A stretch of 38,438 nucleotides of DNA, taken from positions 1 to 38,438 of the forward strand of contig JAQXZM010000032.1 of NCBI GenBank assembly GCA_029227215.1, written 5' to 3'. Numbering within the stretch: position 1 is the stretch's first letter; each line of letters starts with the position of its first letter. This DNA is from Bifidobacteriaceae bacterium. GTDB lineage: Bacteria; Actinomycetota; Actinomycetes; Actinomycetales; Bifidobacteriaceae. Below, in pieces: positions 8,443 through 16,625 of this stretch. Made by a program: the position numbers and the translations under genes. The notes beneath the pieces were generated by a model. The model ran no database searches and had not been told where the DNA came from. It was given only the letters and a program-made list of their open reading frames with translations.

Positions 8443-9579
8443 ATGAGCGACGCGATTGACGACAACAGCACCACCGACGCGGCGCAGGATGACGCGGCAC
8501 GGAACGATGCAGCGCGGTCCGACGCCAGGCAGGGCGGCACAGCGCAGGGCGGCACGTCCGCCAGCGAGCGCGCGGGCAAGGACGGCGATGACGCCACCCA
8601 GGCTGCGCGCAGTTCGCAGGATTCCGGCGCGGCTGGCGATGACGTGGAGACCGAGGCGTTTGAGCTCAACCCCACCACCGGCGAGCAGGAGGTGCTGGAT
8701 TCCTACACCGCGCCGGATGATGACGCCGAGATGGACGGTGGTGCAATGGACCTGAGCGTCGGCGCTAATTCCGAGGATGCTGATTCCGAGGATGCGGATT
8801 CCGACGACGCGGATGATTCGGCAGATGCCCACGATGCAGAGGATTCGGATGGCGCCGGCAGCGGTTCCGCAAAATCGCGCGGCGGCGTGCATCTCACCGA
8901 TTACGTTGCGCAAGACAACGAATCCCGCTCCCGCGGCGCAGGTTCCTATGATCCGCAGGATTACGATGCCGATGGCGCCGAGGACGAGGAATCCGAGCAA
9001 GACGCGGAATACCAGTCGATGCGCAACCAGTTCAGCACGGCGTTCGACCTCATCGACGACCTCATCGACGAGGTGAACAAGGCGCCGGGCGGCGTGTTCA
9101 ACCGCGACATGGCGCGCATCAACCGCACGAACCTGGTGGACGAGCTGACGAACCTCAAGAAGCTGCTGCCGGTGCAGCTGTCGCACGCGTCCAACCTCAT
9201 GCGCCAGGCGAACTACCGCCTGGACGACGCGCAGACCGAGGCGAATTCCATCGTGTCGGATGCCAAGGCGAAGGCCGCGAAGATCATCAGCGCCGCCGAG
9301 GACCGCGCGGAATTCCTGGCGGGTCAGGAGAACGTGGTGGCGATCGCCAACGACAAGGCGCGTGCCATCATGAGCAAGGCGCAGGAGAAGGCCGACAAGC
9401 TCACGATCGGCGCCGACCAGTATTGCGAGGATGTGATGGGCGAGCTTGCCAAGCAGCTGCAGCACGTCTCGGCGAGCGTGAACGAAGGCATCCGCGTGAT
9501 CGGCGAGCGCAAGGCCGCCGCGCAGGGCAGCCTGGAAGAGCTCAACGCGCAGCTTGCGCAAGGCGACGAGCAGGAGTGA
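8443..9579 (+). CDS. acidic DivIVA-like coiled-coil protein
   Basis: This 378-residue protein occupies the position between coaD and the DUF177 gene where actinobacteria usually encode a DivIVA-related coiled-coil protein. Residues 1-185 are low-complexity and very acidic, with Asp/Ser/Glu repeats (EDADSEDADSDDADD). Residues 190-370 are helical with heptad-like spacing and include QYQSMRN-like and LMRQANYRLDDAQTEA segments, typical of the DivIVA/ATP synthase b-like family. It has no ATPase motif although relatives are sometimes labelled ATPase. A role in cell envelope or division-site organisation is inferred only from the family. The ATG at 8443 has AAGGAG about nine bases upstream. Confidence 0.8.
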   Translation: MSDAIDDNSTTDAAQDDAARNDAARSDARQGGTAQGGTSASERAGKDGDDATQAARSSQDSGAAGDDVETEAFELNPTTGEQEVLDSYTAPDDDAEMDGGAMDLSVGANSEDADSEDADSDDADDSADAHDAEDSDGAGSGSAKSRGGVHLTDYVAQDNESRSRGAGSYDPQDYDADGAEDEESEQDAEYQSMRNQFSTAFDLIDDLIDEVNKAPGGVFNRDMARINRTNLVDELTNLKKLLPVQLSHASNLMRQANYRLDDAQTEANSIVSDAKAKAAKIISAAEDRAEFLAGQENVVAIANDKARAIMSKAQEKADKLTIGADQYCEDVMGELAKQLQHVSASVNEGIRVIGERKAAAQGSLEELNAQLAQGDEQE

Positions 9580-9721
9580 AAAGCACGGATTGCGAGGCAG
9601 AAGCCAGCAATCCGTCGATCAGTCGGGCCGATCGATTGGACCGATCAGGCCGATTACATCATCAAGCCGACCGCATCAATCACATCAATCAGATTGAAGC
9701 AAGGCAGAAGGAAGGCACAAC

Positions 9722-10342
9722 ATGGCACAGCATCCCAGTGAATCCCCGTGGGCCATCCCCGTGGCGCAGGTGGGCAGGCGGCCCGGCCTCACGCAGGACG
9801 TGAACGCCGTGATGCCCGCGCCCACCGGCATCGGCGACGATTTCTTCGGCGTGCCGCAAGGCTCCGACGTGCACGTTCAGGGTCGCATTGACTCTTTGGT
9901 GGACGGTCTGCTCATCAGCGGCACCGCCACCGCGTTCGTCAAGGGTCAGTGCGGGCGCTGCCTCACCACGCTCGATCAGGATTGGCCGGTGCAGTTCACC
10001 GCGTATTTCCCCTACGAGGCGCCCGAGGCGGACGACCCATTCGGCGACGAGGACATCGACGCCGAGGACGACGAGGGCGAAGACACCTATCCGCTCGCCG
10101 AAAACGGCACGATCATGGACCTCGAGTCGCTGCTGCGCGATTACCTGGTGGAATCGTTGCCCGCGCAGCCGCTGTGCAAGCCGAATTGCCGCGGCCTGTG
10201 CCCCGAGTGCGGCATCGACCTCAACGAGAATCCCGACCACACCCACGAGAAGCACGATATCCGCTGGGCCGAGCTCGAAGCCTTCAAGCAGCAACTCGAA
10301 CAGCAGGATGGCGAGGGTGGCGACGCTGAGAGCGCCGACTAA
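9722..10342 (+). CDS. DUF177 (YceD-like) metal-binding protein
   Basis: DUF177/YceD proteins are encoded directly before rpmF in most bacteria and are linked to ribosome or rRNA metabolism, with no fixed biochemical role. The 206-residue product shows CGRC (C77, C80) and the second cluster LCKPNCRGLCPECG (C152, C156, C160, C163), likely a zinc site. An acidic insertion lies near residues 100-122. GAAGG precedes ATG 9722. rpmF follows 508 bp later, but the usual tight coupling is broken by inserted repeat arrays and rpmF seems to have its own promoter. Confidence 0.92.
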   Translation: MAQHPSESPWAIPVAQVGRRPGLTQDVNAVMPAPTGIGDDFFGVPQGSDVHVQGRIDSLVDGLLISGTATAFVKGQCGRCLTTLDQDWPVQFTAYFPYEAPEADDPFGDEDIDAEDDEGEDTYPLAENGTIMDLESLLRDYLVESLPAQPLCKPNCRGLCPECGIDLNENPDHTHEKHDIRWAELEAFKQQLEQQDGEGGDAESAD

Positions 10343-10347
10343 TTCTC

Positions 10348-10536
10348 GCCCAACTTACGGTTTCGGCCACTATTCCGGCCTGATTCCTTGCAAATGCTGG
10401 CCGCAACCCCAAGCTGATCAGAGGAATTCCCGCCCAACTTGGCATTGCATACAACATTTCGGATGATTCCTGGCCCAATGCCGGCCGGAATGCCAAGCTG
10501 GGCGGAAGGCGAATCGCCCAACTTATGGTTGCGGCC
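10348..10536. repeat. 84-bp-period palindromic repeat array, locus 2
   Basis: Left arms of the form GCCCAACTTRYGGTT start at 10348, 10432 and 10516, exactly 84 bp apart. The first two are paired with right arms (GCAACCCCAAGCTG; GGAATGCCAAGCTGGGC) and the third is a half element. It lies between the DUF177 gene and rpmF. Confidence 0.85.
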
Positions 10537-10593
10537 AGTTGGCTGATGCCTAGGCAGTTGGCTGATGCCCAGGCAGTTGGCTGATGCCCGAGC
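10537..10593. repeat. 19-bp tandem repeat, three units
   Basis: AGTTGGCTGATGCCYAGGC is repeated three times with one or two changes, directly after the half element of the 84-bp family. It appears to be a slippage product of the element's GGCCAG arm. Confidence 0.9.
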
Positions 10594-10618
10594 AGATGGC
10601 ATCGATGCCCGGGATGTG

Positions 10619-10763
10619 CGCAAACGTCTGCACGGATGCTGCGCCGAATAGCCGAGCATAGGTTTACGACGCTCTCCGCCCGTTGAGCTGCCGCATCGTG
10701 CCGTACAGACGTTCGCGAACGTATGCACGGTCATCGGCCGGCGCACCGGCGCAGAGGTTTCCG
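10619..10763. repeat. 95-bp-period palindromic repeat, locus 1 (two units)
   Basis: Two 50-bp units start at 10619 and 10714, 95 bp apart. Each has a left arm like CGCAAACGTCTGCAC and a right arm like GCATAGGTTTACG or GCAGAGGTTTCCG. The second left arm contains the perfect palindrome ACGTTCGCGAACGT (10709-10722). The same family forms arrays near 15.6, 18.1 and 19.7 kb. Confidence 0.7.
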
Positions 10764-10780
10764 CACTCCGCACACGCGAG

Positions 10781-10808
10781 TGGCGATTTTCTGGGGGTGT
10801 GGTATACT
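10781..10808 (+). promoter_or_regulatory. candidate rpmF promoter
   Basis: TATACT at 10803-10808 is a good -10 box, with a weak TGGCGA at 10781-10786 as the -35 at 16-bp spacing. Placed about 40 bp before rpmF, it would let bL32 be expressed independently of the genes upstream of the repeats. Confidence 0.5.
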
Positions 10809-10850
10809 CCATAAGGCTTAAGCTCCAACAATTCGAATTGAGGAAACACT

Positions 10851-11045
10851 ATGGCACTGCCTAAGTACAAGATGTCGCGCGCGAACACGCATACGCGTCG
10901 TTCCACCTGGAAGGCAACCGCTACCGCAACGGTGGCTTGCCCGAGCTGCGGAGCTCCGAAGCTCCCCCACACCGTTTGCCCGAACTGCGGCGCTTACCGC
11001 GGTCGTAACTATCCGGCGGCTGTGGATTCTCGCCTTGCCGAGTAG
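10851..11045 (+). CDS. rpmF: 50S ribosomal protein bL32
   Basis: The 64-residue basic protein begins [13 protein letters not shown] and has four cysteines in a zinc ribbon (C30, C33, C43, C46), so it is the zinc-binding (C+) form of bL32. The length is normal for actinobacteria. GAGGA lies eight bases before ATG 10851. A candidate promoter is at 10781-10808 and a clear intrinsic terminator follows at 11054-11092. Its place between the DUF177 gene and rnc is conserved. Confidence 0.98.
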   Translation: MALPKYKMSRANTHTRRSTWKATATATVACPSCGAPKLPHTVCPNCGAYRGRNYPAAVDSRLAE

Positions 11046-11053
11046 CAACATTC

Positions 11054-11092
11054 AAAAGCCCTGCCATCGACGGGTGGCGGGGCTTTTCTTTT
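11054..11092 (+). terminator. intrinsic terminator after rpmF
   Basis: AAAAGCCC (11054-11061) pairs with GGGCTTTT (11080-11087), extended inside by TGCCA/TGGCG, and is followed by CTTTTT. This is a standard rho-independent terminator separating rpmF from rnc. Confidence 0.9.
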
Positions 11093-11281
11093 TGCCGGTT
11101 GCACAATTTCAGGTGCATACTTCACGATTGATGAATCCGTTTGATTGGCGAATGCATCAATCAGACCTCGTGCCGCAGCACAAGGCAATGGAGTGCACCG
11201 CGGCATGAGGCAGCACGATTGGGACATCACCACACTTGGGGCAATCCCGAAGCAATCTTTGGAGACACTGGAGAGCGAAGA

Positions 11282-12052
11282 ATGGCATATCACAAGATTT
11301 CCGACAATCTCATGGTCGAGCTCCCGCCGGCAACGCACGAGCTGTTCCGTGAGCTGGGCAACACGATCAGCCCGGATCTGCTCGTCACCGCGCTCACGCA
11401 TCGGTCGTTCGCCAACGAGAACCCCGGCACGCACAATTACGAGCGTCTCGAGTTCCTCGGCGATGCCGTGCTCGAGCTCGTGGTGACCGAGACGCTGTTC
11501 AAGCGCCATCCTGACTTCACCGAGGGGCAGATGGCGAAGATCCGCGCGGCGGCGGTATCGGAGGAGGCGCTGTCCGCAATCGCCCGCGAGCGCCTGCACA
11601 TCCAGCCGTTCATTCTGCTGGGGCATGGCGAGATGGACGGCGGCGGCGCGAACAAGCCCTCGATCCAGTGTGACATCGTGGAGTCGCTCATCGGCGCGGT
11701 GTTCGTGGAGCACGGCATCGACGGCGCGCGCCAGACCGTGCACCGGCTCATCGACGAGACCCTGAAGAAGACCGCACAGAGCGGTCCGGCGCTCGATTGG
11801 AAGACGTCCATCACTGTGAAGGCCCACGAGATGGGCCTGGGCGAGGTGACGTACCGCATGGAGGTCTCCGGCCCGCAGGAGAAGCCGGTGTTCACCGCAC
11901 ATGCATTCGTGGGCGACGCCACCGAGGCAATCGCGACCGCCACCGGTCCCACCAAGCGCAAGGCGCAGCTCGCCGCCGCCGAGATCGGCTGGAAGAAGCT
12001 CGACAAGCGCGAGAAAGCGAATTCAAAGGCCGCGGCCCAGCCCGAAGTCTAG
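11282..12052 (+). CDS. rnc: ribonuclease III
   Basis: RNase III cuts double-stranded RNA, including the rRNA precursor. The 256-residue protein has the signature ERLEFLGDAVLE (E54 to E65, with catalytic D61), the second metal-binding pair in DIVESLIGAVF (D131, E134), and a double-stranded RNA-binding domain at about 175-245 ending in TKRKAQLAAAEIGWKKL. The ATG at 11282 is chosen because GGAGAG lies seven bases upstream and the product starts at the usual position; in-frame starts from 11141 would add 47 residues with no family match. It follows the rpmF terminator, so it must have its own promoter, which I could not place. Confidence 0.96.
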   Translation: MAYHKISDNLMVELPPATHELFRELGNTISPDLLVTALTHRSFANENPGTHNYERLEFLGDAVLELVVTETLFKRHPDFTEGQMAKIRAAAVSEEALSAIARERLHIQPFILLGHGEMDGGGANKPSIQCDIVESLIGAVFVEHGIDGARQTVHRLIDETLKKTAQSGPALDWKTSITVKAHEMGLGEVTYRMEVSGPQEKPVFTAHAFVGDATEAIATATGPTKRKAQLAAAEIGWKKLDKREKANSKAAAQPEV

Positions 12053-12078
12053 CGCGGGGCGGCGCAGCCCTCCCGCCG

Positions 12079-12240
12079 CGCCGAACTTGGGGTTGTGGCC
12101 AGCATTTCGACCTTACCAACCGCGGAATAATGGCCGATATGCCAAGCTCGCGGGAAAACCAGACCGCCAACTTGGGGTAATGGCCGGCATTCCGGCCTTG
12201 CCAACCGCGAAATGCTGGCCGATATGCCAAGTTCGCGGAA
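12079..12240. repeat. 84/85-bp-period palindromic repeat array, locus 3
   Basis: Two complete units with the AACTTGGGG core at 12084 and 12169 (85 bp apart). Each is closed by right arms reading GGCCGATATGCCAAGCT or a close variant. It lies directly after the rnc stop codon. Confidence 0.85.
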
Positions 12241-12245
12241 GGAAA

Positions 12246-12796
12246 ATCCGCCATCCGCCGAATGTGTTCGCGAACGCTGACAGGTGTGCACAGCATGGTG
12301 CGCGACACGCTAATATGTTGAGTACAACGCCCAGCCAGAAGCCGGGCACAAGACTTTCCCGCGCATGCGTCTGGCACGAAGCGATGCAGGGCGCGGCAGT
12401 CGGCGTGATGTGCAGTGCGCGCCGTGCGCTTACAGGCGCCTCGCAGTGCACGTCATGTCAGGAAAAGGTCTGCATGCGCAACCGTCATGCGTCAGCGTGA
12501 TTGGCCGCCCGACACAACCGGATGTGCACACATATGGTTGCTCAACGCAATCGTTTGCGTATTCCTATCTGTGCATATGCCCCATGATGCCGCGGCCATG
12601 TAACCGCGCATGTAACCGTGTGATTGCACGATGATTGCATGATGCGCGATCGAGCGCCGCATGAAGCCATGCGCAGGCAGACCCGCGAGAGCAAGCTAGA
12701 AGCACCTTGCGCCGCACGCCAAGGTCAGGCCCACGGACGAATCGCCACAGGCTCGAGCCGAGCGCAACGCGCATACAAGCCATTTGAGAGGACGAT
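12246..12796. other. 550-bp gap before ilvB without a recognisable gene
   Basis: Only small features are visible: the palindrome GTTCGCGAAC at 12266-12275, a 6-bp-stem hairpin near 12658-12673, and the ilvB ribosome-binding site GAGAGGA at 12786-12792. I looked for a leader peptide rich in Ile, Val or Leu with an attenuator and did not find a convincing one. The ilvB promoter must lie here but is not clear. Confidence 0.4.
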
Positions 12797-14725
12797 ATGG
12801 CTAAGCCCACTCCATTGCAGGCATTCAACGGTGTCCCGAAGGGAACCGACAAAGTTGATAGCGCCGACAGCACGAAGACCGTCGGCGAGAAGATGACCGG
12901 CGCACAGGCACTGGTCCGTGCGCTGGAGGATCTGGGCGTCAAGGATGTCTTCGGCATTCCTGGCGGTGCCATTCTGCCGGTGTACGACGCCATCAAGGCC
13001 GACACCAAGTTCCGCTTCGTGCTCGCACGCCACGAGCAGGCGGCAGGCCACGCAGCCGAGGGCTACGCGGTGGCGACCGGCCGCTGCGGCGTGTGCATCG
13101 TGACGTCCGGCCCGGCGGCGACGAACCTCGTGACCGCGCTGGCGGACGCAAACATGGACTCCATCCCGATGGTGGCGATCACCGGCCAGGTGGGCGTCAA
13201 CGCCATCGGCACCGATGCGTTCCAGGAAGCCGACACCGTAGGCATCACCTACCCGGTCACCAAGCACTCCTACCTCGTGACCGATGCCAAGGACGTGCCG
13301 CGCGTGGTGGCCGAGGCCTATTACATCGCCACGACCGGCCGCCCCGGCCCCGTGCTCATCGACCTGACCAAGACCGCGCAGACCGGCATGATGGAATACA
13401 CCTGGCCGCAGAAGCTGCTGCTCCCCGGCTACGCACCCACCACCAAGGCGCACGGCCGCATGCTCGAGAACGCGGCGAAGCTCATCACGCAGTCGTTCCG
13501 CCCGGTGCTTTACGTGGGCGGCGGCGCCACGCGTTCGCACGCCTCCAAGCAGGTCAAGGCCCTCGCGGACCTCATGAACGCCCCGGTGGTCACCACACTC
13601 AACGCGCGCGGCATCATCCCGGATTCCGACCCCAAGTGCCTGGGCATGCTCGGCATGCACGGCACCATCGCCGCCACGGGCGCGGTGCAGCGCTGCGACC
13701 TGCTCATCGCGATCGGCGCCCGCTTCGATGACCGCGTGACCGGCAAGCTCGCGAGCTTCGCCCCCACCGCGCGCGTGATCCACATCGACATCGACCCCGC
13801 GGAGATCGGCAAGAACCGCGCCGTGGACGTGCCGATCGTGGGCGACGTGGCGACCGTGCTCGATGACCTCATCCCCGTGCTGCGCACCGAGCAACAGAAG
13901 AGCGGCACGCACGACCTCGCGCCGTGGTGGAAGGCCCTCAACGACCTGCGCACCAACTACCCCACCACCTACGACCGCCCCGAGGACCAGCCGACCGACG
14001 GCACGCTCTCGCCGCAGTGGGTGGTCTCGCAGCTGAGCAAGGCCGCCGACCCCAACACGATCTGGGTGTCCGGCGTGGGCCAGCACCAGATGTGGGCGAG
14101 CCAGCTCGTGGACTTCGAGAAGCCGAACTCCTGGATCTCCTCCGGCGGCTCCGGCACGATGGGCTACGGCCTGCCCGCGGCGCTCGGCGCCGAGGTCGGT
14201 TCGCAGCGCGACTTCGACGGCAAGCGCCCGGTGTGGCTCATCGACGGCGACGGCAGCTTCCAGATGACGAGCGAGGAGCTCGCCGCCTCCACGCTGGACG
14301 GCGTGCCGATCAAGATCGCCATCCTCAACAATTCCGTCTACGGCATGGTGCGCCAGTGGCAGACGCTGTTCTACGGCAAGCACTACTCCGCCACGATCCT
14401 GCACGATGGCGAGCCGGATGCCGACGAGACGCCGGGCGAATCCGGCTACGTGAACATCCCGGACTTCGTCAAGCTCGCCGAGGCCTACGGCTGCCTTGGC
14501 CTGCGCGCCACCACCGAACAGGAGGCGCTCGACGCCATCAAGAAGGCGAACGAGACGAACGACCGCACGGTGCTCATCGACTTCCGCGTGTGGCAGGACG
14601 CCATGGTGTGGCCGATGGTGCCCGCCGGTGCGTCCAACGACTCCGTGGCGTACCGCAAGGACGTGCATCCGCTTGACAATTCCCAGCAGGCCGGCGACGC
14701 GACGCTGTCGGCGGAGGGCTTCTGA
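12797..14725 (+). CDS. ilvB: acetolactate synthase large (catalytic) subunit
   Basis: IlvB condenses two pyruvates, or pyruvate and 2-oxobutyrate, using thiamine diphosphate; it begins branched-chain amino-acid synthesis. The 642-residue protein has the catalytic-glutamate segment LARHEQAAGHAAEGYA near residue 76, a central FAD-binding domain, and the ThDP/Mg motif GDGSFQM to ILNNS near residues 483-510. An N-terminal extension of about 35 residues precedes the conserved MTGAQALVRAL. ATG 12797 is preceded by GAGAGGA. The regulatory subunit ilvN follows 122 bp later, so the two are presumably co-transcribed. Confidence 0.97.
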   Translation: MAKPTPLQAFNGVPKGTDKVDSADSTKTVGEKMTGAQALVRALEDLGVKDVFGIPGGAILPVYDAIKADTKFRFVLARHEQAAGHAAEGYAVATGRCGVCIVTSGPAATNLVTALADANMDSIPMVAITGQVGVNAIGTDAFQEADTVGITYPVTKHSYLVTDAKDVPRVVAEAYYIATTGRPGPVLIDLTKTAQTGMMEYTWPQKLLLPGYAPTTKAHGRMLENAAKLITQSFRPVLYVGGGATRSHASKQVKALADLMNAPVVTTLNARGIIPDSDPKCLGMLGMHGTIAATGAVQRCDLLIAIGARFDDRVTGKLASFAPTARVIHIDIDPAEIGKNRAVDVPIVGDVATVLDDLIPVLRTEQQKSGTHDLAPWWKALNDLRTNYPTTYDRPEDQPTDGTLSPQWVVSQLSKAADPNTIWVSGVGQHQMWASQLVDFEKPNSWISSGGSGTMGYGLPAALGAEVGSQRDFDGKRPVWLIDGDGSFQMTSEELAASTLDGVPIKIAILNNSVYGMVRQWQTLFYGKHYSATILHDGEPDADETPGESGYVNIPDFVKLAEAYGCLGLRATTEQEALDAIKKANETNDRTVLIDFRVWQDAMVWPMVPAGASNDSVAYRKDVHPLDNSQQAGDATLSAEGF

Positions 14726-14736
14726 TTCCGCGAGGC

Positions 14737-14810
14737 CTGCTGGCTTGCGGCTGGCTGCTGGCTTGCCGCTGGCTGCTGGCTTGCCGCTGGCCGGCTTGCT
14801 GCTTGCCGCT
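14737..14810. repeat. 18-bp tandem repeat in the ilvB-ilvN spacer
   Basis: CTGCTGGCTTGCCGCTGG is present three times in tandem (14737-14754, 14755-14772, 14773-14790) followed by a shorter degenerate part. It fills most of the spacer and could change the distance between the two cistrons. Confidence 0.9.
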
Positions 14811-14847
14811 CATTCGTGATTAGTGAATTTTTGAGGAGAATTAGACA

Positions 14848-15402
14848 ATGGCTACTTACCCCGCATCGCAACCCGGTGCCCAGCGTCATACGCTGTCCGT
14901 GCTTGTGGAGAACCGCCCTGGCGTGCTCGCCCGCGTCTCCGGACTGTTCGCGCGTCGTTCGTTCAACATCGACTCGCTGACCGTCTCCCCCACCGAGCGC
15001 AAGGACATCTCGCGCATCACGGTGACCGCGCACGTGGACCAGGCACCGCTCGAGCAGATCATCAAGCAGCTCAACAAGCTGCTGCATGTGCTCAAGATCG
15101 TGGAGCTCGACCCCACCACCACCGTGGAGCGCGAGCTCGTGCTCATCAAGGTGAGCGCCAACGCGCAGAACCGCTCCGACGTGCTTGAGCTGGTGCGCAT
15201 GTTCCGCGCCCATGTGGTGGACGTGAACACCGAGACGCTCACCATCGAGTCCACTGGCTCGCAAGACAAGATCGACGCCTTCATGAACCTGCTCGAGCAT
15301 TATGGCATCGTGGAGCTCGTGCGCTCCGGCGCCGTCGCCGTGACGCGCGGCCCGAAGGCGCTGAGCGACAAGGTGATCGGCTCCGAGATCACCCAGCGCT
15401 AG
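14848..15402 (+). CDS. ilvN: acetolactate synthase small (regulatory) subunit
   Basis: IlvN binds and activates IlvB and confers valine feedback inhibition. The 184-residue protein begins with an ACT domain (about residues 14-90) containing VLVENRPGVLARVSGLFARR and FNIDSLTVSPTE, followed by the C-terminal ALS small-subunit domain with VDVNTETLTIESTG. The length is typical of long-form small subunits. TGAGGAGAAT precedes ATG 14848. A palindromic repeat with a T-rich end at 15445-15532 appears to terminate the ilvBN transcript. Confidence 0.97.
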   Translation: MATYPASQPGAQRHTLSVLVENRPGVLARVSGLFARRSFNIDSLTVSPTERKDISRITVTAHVDQAPLEQIIKQLNKLLHVLKIVELDPTTTVERELVLIKVSANAQNRSDVLELVRMFRAHVVDVNTETLTIESTGSQDKIDAFMNLLEHYGIVELVRSGAVAVTRGPKALSDKVIGSEITQR

Positions 15403-15444
15403 CGCACCGCGCGGCCGGCGCACGGCGCAGCGCAGCGCGGCCTG

Positions 15445-15532
15445 AAGCCGCCCAACTTGGGGTTCTGTACAGCATTTTGGCGTGAATCAAGCACAATGCT
15501 GGCCCAAACCCCAAGCTGGGCGGCTTTCTTTC
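15445..15532 (+). terminator. ilvN terminator formed by an 84-bp-family palindrome
   Basis: A left arm at 15445-15476 (AAGCCGCCCAACTTGGGG at its start) pairs with a right arm at 15495-15526 (CCCCAAGCTGGGCGGCTT at its end) over a loop of about 18 nt, then TTTCTTTCT. It is a single copy of the intergenic repeat family, here in the place and form of an intrinsic terminator. Confidence 0.8.
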
Positions 15533-15554
15533 TGCCCAGCTATCTCCAGCGTGT

Positions 15555-15855
15555 CGCAAACCCCTGCACCAATGCACCGTCCACCATCGATGCAGAGGTT
15601 TGCGTGCCTTGCATCACCCGGAATAATCACTACGATTTGCCTAACGTTTCGCAAACCTCTGTACCGGTGTGCTGTGGGACTGCAGTGCAGAGGTTTACGC
15701 ATCTTGCTATGCCCACAGACATTCCTCAACGTCTTCTTGCGTTCGCAAACCCATGCATCATTGCGCCGCTCGTTGCCGGTGCATAGGTTCGCGCATCTCT
15801 CTCCTCCCCTTGTTTCGTCTCGCCCCCGCAGGGTGTCGCAAACCCCTGCACCGCG
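15555..15855. repeat. 95-bp-period palindromic repeat array, locus 2 (3.5 units)
   Basis: Units start at 15555, 15650, 15744 and 15837, with periods of 95, 94 and 93 bp. The first three are complete 50-bp palindromes with arms such as CGCAAACCCCTGCA and TGCAGAGGTTTGCG around a variable 20-22 nt loop. The fourth is a left arm only. The 43-45 bp linkers are pyrimidine-rich on this strand, so the array is inverted relative to the 18.1 and 19.7 kb arrays. Confidence 0.85.
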
Positions 15856-16102
15856 CGATTGCTCCACCATGCCGCAGACATGCCTGCACCTGATTGATGG
15901 GAATTCTTCTGCCCGCCGCTATTCAACGTATTGCGAATATTCGACACACTGCAAGATCTCGCATCATCACCATCTTGTGCTGCTGTTTGTATTGCATCTC
16001 CAATTCATCACGGCTGAATCGATCCCAAAATGGCAACACGCCACAAAGCGGTTGTGCACCCCGCTTGATAAAATGTTTAGCAACGCTTCGAGTTACGAGG
16101 CA
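15856..16102. other. A/T-richer gap, no gene seen
   Basis: About 250 bp between the repeat array and the end of the leftward nuclease-like gene. It is less GC-rich than the housekeeping genes. I see no convincing reading frame, RNA gene or terminator. Confidence 0.4.
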
Positions 16103-16615
16103 TCACAATTCCATTCCCATCAATTTCGTTGGCATCTTTCTCATTTGCCAGCACAAGTCGAAACTTGGCATCAGCATTCCTGCGCATTGCGCATCCATTG
16201 CCACGCCAACAGGGGATTCGACAGACCGTATCGTTTCCGGACGACCAGTCACAGACAACCAATAACCGCTCCGTTCACAGTCGACTGCTTGATGGCAAAT
16301 CCACGCGGTGCGCTCATCAGGCACATAGCGCGCACCGACCTGCAAGCCCGCCAAAGTATCGAACCCCTTGCGGGCGATCGTGCGGGCAAGATCCGCAGAG
16401 TTCGGCCGCGTTCTTGCCATCTCCTTGCGGTCATAATCCTTCGCCTCAATCAGCCACAGTGTTGAGCCGTGTACCATCACGATATCGCATCCCTTCGCCT
16501 CGATGGCATGGTTGCCGCTCAGCTTTTTGAAAAATGGCTGATCATCGTATGCCGATATCACCGCGCAATCATCGGGAAATTCGAAAACATCTCCGTCCTG
16601 TTCGAAACGCTGCAT
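16103..16615 (-). CDS. PD-(D/E)XK-like nuclease partner of the AAA ATPase
   Basis: I do not recognise the family. The 170-residue product contains a plausible PD-(D/E)XK nuclease core: E39, then KGCDIV with D44, a short strand, and LIEAKDY with E57 and K59, followed by a helix that begins RKEMARTR. Spacing D44-x12-E57-x-K59 fits restriction-endonuclease-like folds. It begins 10 bp after the stop of the ATPase gene and shares its direction, so the two form an operon; GTGAGG lies upstream of ATG 16615. ATPase-plus-nuclease pairs are frequent anti-phage or abortive-infection modules, so a defence role is inferred. The gene looks less GC-rich than its neighbours, consistent with transfer. Confidence 0.65.
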   Translation of the reverse strand: MQRFEQDGDVFEFPDDCAVISAYDDQPFFKKLSGNHAIEAKGCDIVMVHGSTLWLIEAKDYDRKEMARTRPNSADLARTIARKGFDTLAGLQVGARYVPDERTAWICHQAVDCERSGYWLSVTGRPETIRSVESPVGVAMDAQCAGMLMPSFDLCWQMRKMPTKLMGMEL

Positions 16616-16625
16616 GTCCGGTGCC

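Noticed and set aside
12246-12796. Leader-peptide attenuator or T-box before ilvB
   Set aside because: No short frame rich in Ile/Val/Leu, no T-box core and no terminator hairpin with T tract could be found.
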